From: Sorghum bicolor
Lineage: Eukaryota > Streptophyta > Magnoliopsida > Poales > Poaceae
Length of the DNA stretch: 64,000 nucleotides
NCBI RefSeq assembly: GCF_000003195.3
Contig: NC_012879.2
Location: 22,850,844-22,914,843 of the forward strand
Direction of reading: 5' to 3'
A program made the position numbers and the translations under genes. The notes beneath the pieces are model-generated. The model worked only from the letters and a program-made list of their open reading frames with translations. It was not told where the DNA came from and ran no database searches. Below, one piece after another: positions 45,936-58,100 of this stretch (positions within the stretch are counted from its first letter, which is position 1; each line of letters opens with the position of its first letter).

Positions 45936-48900
45936 TCACAGATTCAGCAAAGCCTGGATGGTCGATATTGCGTGCAGACGAATCTGGTTGGCCTCTTCTA
46001 TTTCTCGAATGTCTTCATCGGTAGAGCCCTCCACTGGCTTCAGCTTCTTTTTCATGTGCAATGCTTTGCAGGCTTGGACATCTCTTTCTTGCTGAAGAGT
46101 CTTGAGTGCGTCGGGCAGCTGGCTTTCTTCCTGTTGAGCTTGAGTCAGAGCTTCTTCCACTTGCTTAAATTCAGCTAGCAGGGCTTCTCTTTTTTCGATA
46201 GATTGGAGATCTTTTGTTCCAACTCATCCCGTGAGGACTGCAGAACACCGATGCTCTTGTATTTCTCATCGGCAGCATGCTTTACTTGCAGCATCTCCTC
46301 TGTGAGTCGGGCATGAGCAGCTCTATCGACAAGGCGCTAGGTAGCCTTCTGGTACTGGAGTTGGCGACTTTCTAGGTGGGCAGCTTGGAAGAGGATTTCT
46401 TCTGCATCGGTTGGAATTTGGCCACAGTGGGTCTTGAATATGACTTTGGCCAGATCAGAATCGTCCACTAGCTGGGCCATGTCTTGGTGCAACAGAGCTA
46501 ATAAGTCTTCCAACTTGGCCTTAATCTCTGCCGATGTGATTCCAACTGCCTGAGAGGAGCTTGCTTCTTCACCTTCATCATCAGAGATGTCGATAGCAAA
46601 GCAGAATAGGCTATCTAGGGACTCTTGTTCCTAGAAAAGGAAAAAAATAAGTTACTCAAGATTAAGTGTTGATAGTGCGATGTCTAGAAAATTGGATAAC
46701 TTACTTGCTTCAAGGTGATTTCCTGTCTCTGACGTGGAGATGCAGCTGGCACTATAGTTTGATCGGCTGGGGTTGTCGATGGAATGACTTTAGCTGAAAA
46801 GTTACAGGGATTATTATGGTTTATAAATAAATTCATCAGTAATGATTCTGTGATCGGTACTTTACCTTGAGGAGGTATGGTGATTGTCTGTTCTGGAGGG
46901 ACGACCGATGATGTCCCAGATCAACTGGATCAGCAATCTGTTTAGATACATCGGCTGGTGCTTTTTGCGGCTGGGCTACTGATCGAAGGGGAGAAGATAC
47001 TTCTTGCGTTTGGGGTTCCAATTGAGAAGGAGAGGATGCTATCTAGATCGGGGACACTGGATGAGGTGGAGAGGATGGTATTGTCTTCTGACACTTTGGC
47101 TGGGTCTTGGTGCTTTTCAAACCCTTTCTCTTGACTGGAGTTTGACTGGGCTGGGGGGCATCGGCACCTGATGTTTGGGCACTCTTGAACCTTGCCGATT
47201 TGCCGGTCTGTTGTTGCAACAACCAAAATTTCATGAGTTGAAATATAGAAGGGTACTGGTGGAATTTTTGCTAAAGAATAAAAGTTACCGACGAAGTTCC
47301 CGTTGCAGCCGATGTACCCTGAAAATATAATGTGAGTATGGGATGAAATCAGTATAAACAAAGAAAATTAAGAGTATACTTTAAAAGCCTATGCGAGAGT
47401 GGCAGCAGCGACCAATGGAGATGTTTTCGACCGTTTGGTGGTCATCTTTTTGAAGCGTACATTGTGATGCATCAGAGACGCTAGACTTGGCGCGATGCGA
47501 CTGATCAGGGAAATTGGGCCTGATTGAAGAAGTTCGATCGGCCTCCCACTTCTGCTAATTGTCGGCGCTGGGTCATCGACCTGTTGAAGAATAAATAAGT
47601 TGCCGATAAGGTTAAAGATAACAAGAGAACTGAGGTATCGGTAAAGGACTTTGTAGTCGGAGTCAATCATGCCGCGATATGTATGAGCCGATACACTAAA
47701 TAGATGCTCCTTCCATTCTTCCCACCAATGTTTATACAACTGAGTAATGAAGAGAGCTAGAACCTAGGCCGATAGAGCGATGTCTATCGTATCAGCATTT
47801 GGCTGGAGTTGACCTATCCTAATCCACTCAAGTCCGCTTGTTATTGTCTCTCTTGGTTTTACAACATTGGCATAACAGAGTCTAATTGGCAGTTGACCAA
47901 AAGCCACTTGGCGAGCCAGTGCCGATGGGTTATAAAACTCATAGGTAGTGTTGATATTCTTCCTACTGCCAAAGCTATTCACTGGGATTGCTCCCGGAGT
48001 GATGATTGCCATCATCAAATCATTATCCTTATTGAGAACATTGTCAAAAGGGTGGAAGGTGAGCGGGAACATGGTTTCTGGATCTTCATAAGGCATCCAT
48101 GCTCGCTGATCTTTGGAAAGGCCATCATACAGAGTCTAGAAGAATCGGCCAACCTGGTTTTCCTTGGAGGCGGTGCCAGGGAGAACTATAACAACTTCAC
48201 CATAATTGAGGGGTGAGCGAGTTGCCGATTCATAATCTTCGGCGATATCTTTGGGGAATTGCTACGCAAAGAAATCAAATGAAGGCGTTTGTGCATGTGA
48301 ACATTGAGCCACATGTTGATGAACCACCAAGGACCTCCTAGATTGCCGATGGGTTCACCAAGCAGAAGTTTCTCAGTTACTTGATGGAGGAGGTGATAGA
48401 CGGAGCCTAACAGGTATCAGCCAAGAGGGAATCGGCCACCATCGGCTAATCTTTCTGCTGCCGATAAGTAGACGGAGGTTGGTCCTACTGATCGGCCACA
48501 GAAGATGAATTTGTCTAGCCACATATTCAGAAAAATGGCATGTTCTCGCTAACCAACTGGTCCTGTTCTTTGATACTTCTAAATGCACCCTGACCAACCG
48601 CCGATGTTGCGGGTCTCTACTTTGCGTTCGGCTTTGTGGCTAAATAGCTGGCCGTCATCGGCAGTTGCAATGTCCAAGCCAGTGAGCATGACTACATCGG
48701 CAAACATGGGAGAAGCTGGGCCATGGCTAAAAATAAAGGCGTTGAACGTGTCTAACCAGAAGTATGAAGCAGCTATCAGCATGGTTTCATTTCTTTCCAT
48801 ATCGGCGATGGACAGCCTGATGCACTGGTCTAGTTTGCGCTCACCCCAATATAGTGTTGCTAACCCTCAAAAACCAATCCTTCCATCTTTTTGTGGGGTT

Positions 48901-49218
48901 TGGCCAGGATCAGAAGGTATCCTTCCACAGATCTAAAGAAAAATTTTTGACCTTAAAAGGTATCCTATTGATTTCCGCATTGACCAAATCGGTAGGATCT
49001 GGGTCACCCAATGGACCTAGGCATTGAAGATTGGGGTTGTTCGGTAAGAATGACAATTTTCTCGCTCAGTTCCAAAAATTCGAAGATTGAAAGAGTAGTG
49101 AGAAAGAAAGAAGAAGAAAAATGCTAAGTAAGTAGACTCGCAAAAAGTAAAGGGTTGCAGTGAAAAAAGAGAAGGATGGGAGTAGATTAACCTTAGGGAC
49201 GACGAAGTTGACGGCCAT
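45936..49218 (-). pseudogene. Antisense multi-exon gene in element D: plant-mobile-domain-like protein
   Basis: Same architecture as in C: first exon from ATG 49218 (MAVNFVVPK), large domain exon about 49055-47700 (MERNETMLIAASYFWLDTF, FYNPSALARQVAFGQLPIRL), small exon near 47310, basic linker (VKRKGLKSTKTQPKCQKT) and C-terminal helix ending at TGA 45936 (KKLKPVEGSTDEDIREIEEA). The first intron's acceptor AG is lost, and several stops and frame changes are present. Shared exon borders with C show the gene was already inside the ancestral element. Confidence 0.7.
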
Positions 49219-49370
49219 TTCTTCCCGAGGAAGAAGAAGATCGAAGACTTGAGGGACCGTTGGTGGAGATTTTGTTGGGGTTCTTGAGCTCTCCATCAAT
49301 ACCGCTGCCAGAGAGATGAGTTTGGGGAAATGAAGGATGGCAAGATGGAGAAAGAGTGCCGAGGAAGGAA

Positions 49371-49380
49371 GTATTTATAG
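49371..49380 (-). promoter_or_regulatory. TATA box of the antisense gene in element D
   Basis: CTATAAATAC, minus strand, 162 bases before the ATG. Position conserved with C. Confidence 0.58.
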
Positions 49381-49781
49381 GATAAAGTGAGCAGGGGTAT
49401 TTCTGACTTATCTCTTTGCCATATCCGTGAGATTCGAGGGTGTTCAGGTGGATATGGTAATTGTTCGCACGATAATCAAGGGATTGTGCCGGTGATTTGA
49501 CAGCGAGTAATCATGATTTTAGGAGATATTTCACTGTGCAAGATCTCCAGGTCGGCTCATCGGCAGTCAACTCTAACAGAACAGTTGCCGATAAGCGGGT
49601 GTTTAAGAGATTTGGTTCGGGTGGTTGAGAAATTCAAGGTGTATGCTGGAAATCCGGATTAAGGTTGTTTGGATTTGGGAATTAATTGCTGTCAGAAGGA
49701 AATAATTGTGAAAAGGGCATCATTATCAGGAGATAATTTCAAAGCATTAATGACTTTATACTCCAAAATTGGGGGGGCATG
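49381..49781 (+). other. Element D 3' untranslated region and PPT
   Basis: No ORF supported. The PPT TTGGGGGGGCATG ends at the LTR start. Confidence 0.65.
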
Positions 49782-50502
49782 TGTTGACACCGTTTTTAGA
49801 CACATATTAGGAAAGTTAATGAAGCTTGGATCGGCAGATGAAAAAGTAATGATGGGCTGACAAGGAGGTTACCGATGCCTTATGGTACTGATGATAAAGC
49901 AGTAGGTGGGAGGTATGGTTAAGTCTGGGAACAGTGGTTGGTCGGTGCCGATGGCTGATATTGACAATTGCCGATGCCGATGGATATGCCGATGATGGTG
50001 AAGGAAGACGTGGGAATCGTCGAAGGGACAGTGGTGGTGTGCCGATCGCCTAGGATGGATAAATTGTTGTTTTCCATAATTGTTAGAGTTTATTTTTATG
50101 TACGAGTTCTGTTTGATTTGGAACTAGAATCCTAGTCATATCTGGTTGTAACTCTTTAGGACAGAGTATAAATATAGACCTAGTAGCGACGTAAGAAGAC
50201 AATCCAATCAATCATACACAAAGTTTTTATATCTATTTTCGCATCTACTTTCGACGACTTCGTCAACTCGCATATTTTCTTTTTACTTACGAGTTCTTAG
50301 GAATTCATCGAGTCAAACTCGGTGGATTCTCGAGTTCCGCGTGAGTACCTCTTGGCCATGGCATCCGAGCACATCGCTGTTGTCGGGACCAAAGTATTCG
50401 AGTTATCACCTTTGTCGGTTGTAAGGTCAAATCGGGTGGCACGCCTTAACATTGAATCGGGTATTAGCCCTTTGTGTTTGCAGATCTACTTTTGCATCAA
50501 CA
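49782..50502 (+). repeat. Element D 3' LTR (721 bp)
   Basis: TGTTGACACC..GCATCAACA, then TSD CACCT. Six GCCGAT/ATCGGC hexamers by count. Confidence 0.92.
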
Positions 50503-50507
50503 CACCT

Positions 50508-50647
50508 GTATCCAAATAATGACATGTACATGTGGAATCAAGTGAATTGTACCTATGCCACTACTTAGTTGCTTGGTGTTATCCCTAAAACTTAACCTTT
50601 ATTGATGGTTTTAGTGGTCAAAAATCATAGTGAAAGTACCGTCAACA
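50508..50647 (-). repeat. Element G LTR, remaining 140 bp
   Basis: Continues the minus-strand LTR interrupted by D; ends CCGTCAACA on the plus strand. Confidence 0.75.
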
Positions 50648-51096
50648 AGATCCCCCACACTTGAGTCTTTACTCGTCCTCGAGTAAAGGTTAGAGACAAG
50701 TTAAAGATCATGGTGCATATAGTTGTATTCAGGTCATAGATCATGCTAATGGGTTATGTGGTAAGTGTCTAGCAGATTTCTTTGAGAAGTTGATAAGAGG
50801 AACAGTACCAAGACAAAATCAGCTCCCAAACTTCTATTCTTGGTACTTAGAGTTTTCATGATAGTTCAAAAGAAAGCACATAGTTTATTCTGACTCCTCA
50901 TTTATCACTCTCTCAAACCCCTCAGTTTGTAAAGCCATCTTACCAAGGCATAACTATTAGCCCTTCTTGCTACATCCTACATCTATCAGGCTTATGTGGA
51001 GCTTTGGTAGGGAAAAACAAGGTAGCATATCATACATTGTATTTATTGTAAAGTCAAAGCAAGGATCTAAGGAGAGGAGTGTCATAGTCCGAGATT
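50648..51096 (-). other. Element G 3' internal fragment with PPT
   Basis: Minus-strand PPT GTGTGGGGGATCT next to the LTR and GAGGACGAGTAAAG just before it. The rest is non-coding 3' untranslated sequence. Truncated at 51096. Confidence 0.65.
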
Positions 51097-51345
51097 TAAA
51101 TCATGATATCCAGAACATTCTTGACTATAATGAATGGCGTAATTTTTCCCAATTGTATTATCTTGCTATAAAGGCAGAACATGAAGTACAGGGACGCAAG
51201 CAACACCAGACTTTCAGTTCTAATAATGGGAGGAATTTTCAGCAGTGTTCCGAGCTAGAGGAGCTCAAGATTTCTGTTGCACCACAACCGTCTACACCTG
51301 CATTTTCTTCTGGGGTAAGTAAATTGTCTAATGTGCAGCCCCCAC
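51097..51345 (+). pseudogene. Element E1 gag, continuation after the G insertion
   Basis: Same sequence as E2 63797-64000 (NHDIQNILDYNEWRNFSQLYYLAIKAEHEVQGRKQHQTF). It joins the piece at 36877. E1 runs past the point where E2 leaves the window. Confidence 0.78.
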
Positions 51346-52144
51346 AGCTGAAGAAAGGTCCTCATTGGAGGGAGATAGTTGGACAGAGTGGCACATGGGG
51401 AGGGCGTCCATGGGCACGCAGCCCCGCCACCTGCTTCCCCAACAGCCAAATTATGTGCATTGTGCACATACATGTAGAAGAACATCGGACCACTACAAGA
51501 GCAGTGGTTGTACCAAATCTGGACGTGAAGAAGAAACACTGCACCATTTAGCGGTTCCAGTAGATCTGACCATGAGGCCATAAGATCAGATGAAAGGGGC
51601 GCCGAATAAAAGCTCATGCAGCTGTAGGTGTGGTGCGTTGAGGATGCTTGCAATCAGTCGCTCATGGCTAGCTCCAGGTGCAGGGTTAGAAGATCCGTGC
51701 GGGGGAGGCAAGATCCACGTTGTCTGCTACCATTCCTCGCACGCTGCAAGAAGACCGAGAGAGGGAAGGAAGAAAAAGAGGTGGGGGAGAAGCACAATTG
51801 GCAAACCGCATGCCTTGCCGACCATACATACGATAATGAATACTATCCCGGTACAATCAGTACTAGCTGAGGTTGCACCCCACATAGATCTAGATGCTTC
51901 TCGGGCTAGGGAGCCCACACGCTCTGGAGGGGATCTATGCGGGGCAAGAGATCCTGTGCCCACATGAGAGAACTCAGTGCCAACGAGTTAATGCTTGGGA
52001 GTTCCGCAACGGGGGGTTCGGGGCGCAACAACATGTGATCGTGACGTATTAGGGGGCATTGACTGTGCCACACCGTGCGAATTTTGTGCTAGACATAGTG
52101 CCTTTGTGCCTGACCACCCACGAGCCAGTGATGGGAAAAAGTGA
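51346..52144. other. Unrecognised sequence, possibly E1 downstream part
   Basis: Several overlapping short ORFs on both strands, none recognisable. GC-richer than its surroundings. No LTR or repeat border found. Confidence 0.4.
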
Positions 52145-53107
52145 AAGGTCCTAATATGGCTAGAGAGGGGTGAATAGCCTATTTTAAAAATTCTACAAAC
52201 TCACTAGAGCAAGAGGTTAGTAAATAATAAAGCAAAGCTTTTTTTCTCAAGATCTAATGGGGTGTTTGCAAGCCACCTTTCCAACAATTCTAGTTGATAT
52301 GATCACCAGACACACAAGAGCTATGTCACTACAAGCTACACTAGGAAACTATGCTACACAAGACAAAGTAAGCAACTAAACTAACTACACCACTTTGCAG
52401 TAAGTAAATGGATAGGATGGGATATTTATACTGTCGTGTAGGGGATGGACGAATCACCAATATATGAACAATCAAGCGTTGGGAGAATGTCAATCAAACA
52501 TAATTGAGACACTAATTTTTCTCCCAAGGTTCACGTGCTTGCCGGCACACTACATCCCCATTGTGTCGACCAACACTTGGTGGTTCGGGGACTAAGAGCT
52601 GTAGCACGAACCTCGTCCTCACAAGGACACCGCAAGAGCCTACCCACAAGTGAGGTAGCTCAATTATTGAGCAATCCAATGGAGTAACCTTTTGGCTCTC
52701 CATCGGAGAAGGTACAAAACCCCTCACAATCATCAACTCGTGCCAATCCTACTCCACTGCTTCAAGTTGTCTAGGTGGCAGCAACAACCAAGAGTAACAA
52801 GAAAACCACAGCCAAATCAATCCCCAAGTGCCACTAGATGCAATCACTTAAGCAAATGCACTCAGAAACACTCCCAATCTCACAAAGATGGTTAATCTAT
52901 AAAGGAGATGAGTGGAAGGTGTTTGCTTAGGCTCACAAGGATGTCAAGTATGCTAGAATGCCAAGAGAGTGAGCCCCGAGCCGGTCAACAACTATTTATA
53001 AGCCCCTCAACCAAATAGAGCCATTGGCTCTTTCACTGGGCAAACGTCGGGGCCACCGGACTCGCTGCAGGTGAGCCAGCGGACGCTCAAATCCTACGTT
53101 TGGTGCT
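52145..53107 (-). repeat. Copia-like LTR fragment H2
   Basis: The longer copy of H. On the minus strand it ends with TATTCACCCCTCTCTAGCCA and TCCTTTCAC-like sequence, the usual 3' end of this LTR type, and has GCTTATAAATAG near 52995. Right junction with E leader identical to H1. Confidence 0.5.
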
Positions 53108-53790
53108 TAGAAGCCGTGTTTGGTCTCATCAAAATTCCCAAAAAAAATTAGCAAAATAAAGAAAAAAATTGACAAGGGTTTTGCACGCTTTTCAGAGAAC
53201 TTGCTAAATTTTTGTAGACCATATCTGACCTCAGTTGTCATTGCCAAATTTTATGGTTACATCTTTTGTGATCCTTGTTCAGAGAAATATATAAAAAGAA
53301 ATAGTGAAAAAGTAAAAAATATTGATTCCTACTAGTGCGTTTTGGGAAAATCTAGAAAAAATCAGGATAAAGGAAAAATCTGATGTATTGCTTGTTCGAT
53401 GAGTTCCTTCCATCATACTTTGTTTCACCTTGTTGCGCTATGTCTAGACGCGTCTTAGCCAACAATTATGATTTGTCCTTTGGATACTTATCGAACTTAG
53501 CTAACTCTGCATTCGAATATTGCTAATCCTTGCTACATAAATTGTGCCTGTCCAAAGCTCCACATATACATCTGTCAACATAGGTTCATCTTACAACTGT
53601 TTACCCATGCTCCACAACAGATTACTTTGCCAATTTGGTTTTGCTCAAGTTTGACTTTGGTAAGAACACTTGTAAGACGGTAGTAAGCCGCTTGTGATTT
53701 TGTATTCCACTTTTACCACCACCACCACCACTTGGTTCCTTTTAGTTGATAGGGATAATCTTTTGCAATTGTTTTTCCCTATTTTCTAAC
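53108..53790 (+). other. Element E2 leader
   Basis: No ORF supported. Matches E1 36165-36766. Ends TTTTCTAAC, followed by CATAG, the TSD of F; E2 resumes at 63101. Confidence 0.65.
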
Positions 53791-53795
53791 CATAG
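53791..53795 (+). repeat. Target-site duplication of element F (CATAG)
   Basis: CATAG at 53791-53795 and 63096-63100 flank the two 1235-bp LTRs. Confidence 0.94.
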
Positions 53796-55030
53796 TGTTG
53801 ATGGTTCTTAAGTATCAATTTTAATTAACAAATAAACAAGAGAAAGGACTAATATGCAACCATCACCTAGAATTAGGGTTTGATCTGACAGAATTCCACG
53901 AGTTTTGTTGTTTATCTATTTCTGCAGGGGGTTATCAGGAAATAAGGAAGAAAGGCCCACATGTCGGGATTACATAGAGATATCAACGCACTGCGCAATT
54001 TTACTTCATCTAGAAGACTCCAGAAGCCACGAGACCGAAGCGGAGGCAAAACTGGGCCAGGCCCAGGGCGCCCTCCCTGGAAGCCTGGGCGCCCGCCCCC
54101 CTGCTGGAGCCAAATCAGGACTCTTTCGCTCAGGATATTCCACCGACCTATTGGATCAAGAAAAACATAGTACCACCTCACCTATCGACCCAAAAACGCA
54201 TAGAAGGGGAGGACTATATAAGCAAGGCCCCCTGGCCCCTGGAGAAGACATGAAGAAATTATCATAGAGACTGAGGGGTGCCCTCGAAGGAAAACCTCTT
54301 CTCTAATTAATATTTCTTTTTAAGCTTAGCAATCAATGTAAGGTAGAAATAGATCTTCTAGTTTCTACTAGATTGAGAGAGATAGAGTGGAGGTGTAGAG
54401 TGGAGGATGCCCGGCCTGTCGGTGTCTACTCCAAGCTTGTACCTGCGGGATCAAGTTCTCCTAACCCGAAGCTTGCTCCTAGGATTCTTCAGTAATTCGA
54501 CTTCTAAATTCTAGTAAGTTCTTGTTTTATTGTTCTTATGGTTTATGAGTTTACTTTAATCTCTTCGCGTAGTGTTTAGAGTAATCATTGCTGGCGTAAA
54601 CGTGGTGTTTAGGCTGGGGTACTCATAGATATTCCCTGACTAGCTGGACCGTGGTAGTAGTGAGGAACGTGACAATTCCGAGTTACCTTTGTAGATCACA
54701 TCTCGTTAGCAGGAAGGATAGGGTTTGTAGGTGCGGGTCGAACATCCTTTGTGGTGTCTAGATTCCGTTAGCCTCCCCATTAGAACAGTAGATCATCCTT
54801 ACCAAGGTTAGAAGGAGACTACGATTGCAGTCTTCTCTATTTATCACTCACATCGAAAGACATTCTTTGTGCCTAAAGGTTAGTAGTAATAGACCGGTTA
54901 GTCAGATGCACTCTTTCTCCTAGTGGTAAAAAAAATAAATACGATACTCTGGATAACCTCCCGGGTGAAATGCTCACCGATATCCGTGCGCTTGCGGATC
55001 AATTCCTTATTGCGTTCCCAAATATCAACA
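53796..55030 (+). repeat. Element F 5' LTR (1235 bp)
   Basis: TGTTGATGG..AATATCAACA. GGGCGCCC at 54066-54073 and 54087-54094 (21 bp apart), TATATAAG at 54215-54222. Confidence 0.95.
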
Positions 55031-55038
55031 AGCATTTC

Positions 55039-55056
55039 TGGCGCCGTTGCCGGGGA
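55039..55056 (+). promoter_or_regulatory. Element F primer-binding site, tRNA-Asp(GUC)
   Basis: TGGCGCCGTTGCCGGGGA, perfect 18-base match to the 3' end of plant tRNA-Asp(GUC), eight bases after the LTR. Confidence 0.9.
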
Positions 55057-55162
55057 GAAAGACGGTTGCTGAGATAACCTGTGTCTTGCTATTAGCTTGT
55101 ATCTATACTTTTATCTTTTCTTATCTTTTATATCCTTTATTTATTTTCTTTACTCTTACCCT

Positions 55163-58100
55163 ATGGAAAACCAAAATTCTAAATCGATCCATGAGTCTGC
55201 AATCCCTTTAGCAACTGACCTTTTACCATGGGAATCATCACAGCCTATCCAAACATCCCAGTATAAGTTAAGTTCTAGGTTGATTGCTATGATTCAAAAC
55301 CTATCTTTTTCGGGAAAGGAAGACGAAAACCCTTACTTTCATATTAGAGATTTTGAGCAAACATGTGATTGTCTTCGCATTGAAGGCATTTCTGATAAGA
55401 CTTTACGTTGGAAGCTTTTTCCTTTTTCTCTAAGGGGAGAAGCTAGACAATGGTACAGTCAGAAGGTAAGTCAACAACAAGGTGAATGGGGAGTTTTACG
55501 AGCCAACTTTTGTCTAGATTTCTATTCCCTTGACCGTATAGCCGACCTTAGACTCGAAGTCCTATCTTTTAAACAAAAAGATAATGAAACTTTGGGAAAA
55601 TCCTGGAAACGTTTTTCTGATCTTTTAGAATCTAGTCCAAACCTTAATCTTGAAGACCCTGTTCTTTTATTTCACTATTTTCGAGGTCTTCATAAAATTC
55701 ACAAACAAATGCTACACACAATGTCTAGAGGTTCTTTCTTTCGCATCCCTGCTGATGAAACCTACGAAGCCGAAGTAGACACTCTGCCAAATTCTTCATC
55801 TACTTTAGCTATCCCAAGTTTTGAGCCACCAAAGGAAGAAATTCCACTACCGAACTTCATGCTGGATATAGAATCCGATCTTTTTGCCGATTTTGGAAAT
55901 ATTTCAAACTACCATTCTATTGACAAACCCCAAAACGGCCAGTTTAGCATTTATTTACCAAGTGAATATCAATTGAGAGAGCTTATCTCAGTAATGAGTA
56001 GCGAATGGTTGGAGGAATCAGAGCTTTCCTCTGATGTGATCCGTTTGGACACACCCTCTATAACTATACGTTGTGCTTATAATTCTGATCGATTTAATGC
56101 TCTTTATAATCCTGTTGTGGGGATCAACATTATGTCTGAATCTTTTGCACTTAAACTATTTAAAAATCTTGTCTTAACCCCCACAACAAAGATCATAAAG
56201 GAATCTTCGGGACGATTAGTCCCCAGTCTTGGAATTATTAATGTCCTACCTCTTACGGTAGAAGGCTCCATGGTTCATTTGAACTTCTATATCTTTGATA
56301 CATGGGACTTCGACCTGTTAATAGGACAACCTTTTAGAAGACTCCTTTATGAAGGTCATACTGGAAAGCTACACATTTCTTTTCAAAAAACTTTTCAATT
56401 CCCAATGATAATTTCACACTCATTAAATAATAAGGCCGAGTCATATCTTTTGCCTGATCCTATGGAGGAAGTAAAGGCTGCATCTCTAGAGCTTTTAGAT
56501 GAATCAGACTTAGAAGACGAAACTCCTTTCTTCACAGAAGAAGAAGACGAACCTTCTGAGCCTGAACCCTTAGACGAGTTTGCAGAAACACCTAGACCCC
56601 CCATAGAACTTAAAACTTTACCACCCGGTCTTACCTATGCTTTCCTAAACAATAATCCAGAGTTCCCTGTGATCATTAGCGATAAACTCACTCAGGATCA
56701 AACTCTGCGATTAATGACCATTCTTGAGAAACATCACTCAGTATTTGGCTACTCACTTCAAGATCTTACAGGAATCAGTCCTATGATTTGTACCCATCGT
56801 ATTCCAACAGATCCTTCTGTTACACCCTCTCGAGAACCCCAACGTAGACTTAACAACACTATGAGAGAGGTAGTTAAAAAGGAAGTTATAAAGTTGCTGC
56901 ATGCAGGGATTATATATCCTGTGCCGCACAGTGAGTGGGTGAGCCCAGTCCAAGTTGTGCCCAAAAAGGGAGGCATGACAGTTATTATGAATGAAAAGAA
57001 TGAGCTAATTCTGCAACGCACCGTCACATGATGGCGGATGTGCATAGACTATAGAAAACTAAACAAAGCCATGAGAAAAGATCACTTTCCTTTACCTTTT
57101 ATAGATGAGATGCTAGAGCGGTTAGCAAACCATTCATTCTTCTGTTTCTTAGATGGATATTCAGGGTATCATCAAATCCCGATCCATCCTGATGATCAAA
57201 GCAAAACCATTTTTACATGCCCTTATGGAACTTATGCTTACCGTAGAATGTCTTTTGGGTTATGTAATGCACCAGCTTCTTTTCAAAGATGCATGATGTC
57301 TATATTTTCTGATATGATTGAAGAGATTATGGAAGTTTTCATGGATGATTTCTCTATTTATGGAAAAACTTTTGATAGTTGTCTTGAAAACTTAGATAAG
57401 GTTTTGCAAAGATGTGAAGAAAAGCACTTAATCCTTAATTGGTAAAAATGTCATTTTATGGTTAGAGAAGGAATAGTGCTAGGACACTTAGTGTCTGAAA
57501 GAGGGATTGAGGTAGACAAAGCTAAAATTGAAGTAATTGAACAACTACCTCCACCTGTGAATATAAAAGGAATTCGAAGCTTTCTTGGCCATGCTGGTTT
57601 TTATCGTAGATTCATAAAAGATTTTTCATTTATTGCTAGACCACTTACTCTTTTGCTAGCCAAGGATGCTCCTTTCGAAGTTGATGATGCATGTTTAACA
57701 TCTTTCAATTTATTAAAGAAAGCACTCATCTCTGCACCAATCATTCAACCCCCTGATTGGTCGTTGCCTTTTGAAATTATGTGTGATGCTAGTGATTATG
57801 CTGTGGGGGCAGTATTGGGACAAACTAAAGATAAGAAGCATCATGCAATTGCTTATGCCAGTAAAACTTTGACAGGAGCTCAACTTAATTATGCAACCAC
57901 TGAAAAAGAGCTTCTGGCTGTTGTCTTTGCCATTGATAAATTTAGATCTTATTTAGTTGGAGCTAAAATAATTGTTTACACTGATCATGCTGCACTAAAA
58001 TATTTGCTCACTAAAAAAGATGCTAAACCTCGCCTGATTAGATGGATTTTATTACTCCAAGAATTTGACTTAGAAATAAAAAATAAAAAAGGAGTAGAAA

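Larger units (their letters stand above)
38151..50502 (+). mobile_element. Element D: full-length decayed Tat-lineage Ty3/gypsy element (12.35 kb)
   Basis: LTRs of 726 and 721 bp differing by about 5% by eye, TSD CACCT, gag, protease, RT, two RNase H domains, integrase, antisense gene, PPT and 3' LTR. Same family as C. The gag region has four in-frame stops and a frame change; protease to integrase has two small deletions and three stops, plus two damaged integrase sites. Confidence 0.93.
36878..51096 (-). mobile_element. Element G: 3' end of an Athila-like element, minus strand, interrupted by D
   Basis: Minus-strand LTR (50508-50647 continuing at 36878-38150, TG..CA, about 1.41 kb) preceded on the minus strand by a PPT (GTGTGGGGGATCT) and GAGGACGAGTAAAG, the same pre-PPT block as F (61826-61856). 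Internal sequence reaches only to 51096, where E1 gag resumes (ATTTAAATCATG). No TSD at that side, so the element is truncated. The G insertion point in E1 is GGTGGTT|TGTTGAC at 36877. Confidence 0.75.

Noticed and set aside
51346..52144. Overlapping ORFs (51365-51967) as genes
   Set aside because: Several frames on both strands are open at once, as in GC-rich non-coding DNA; no motif found.
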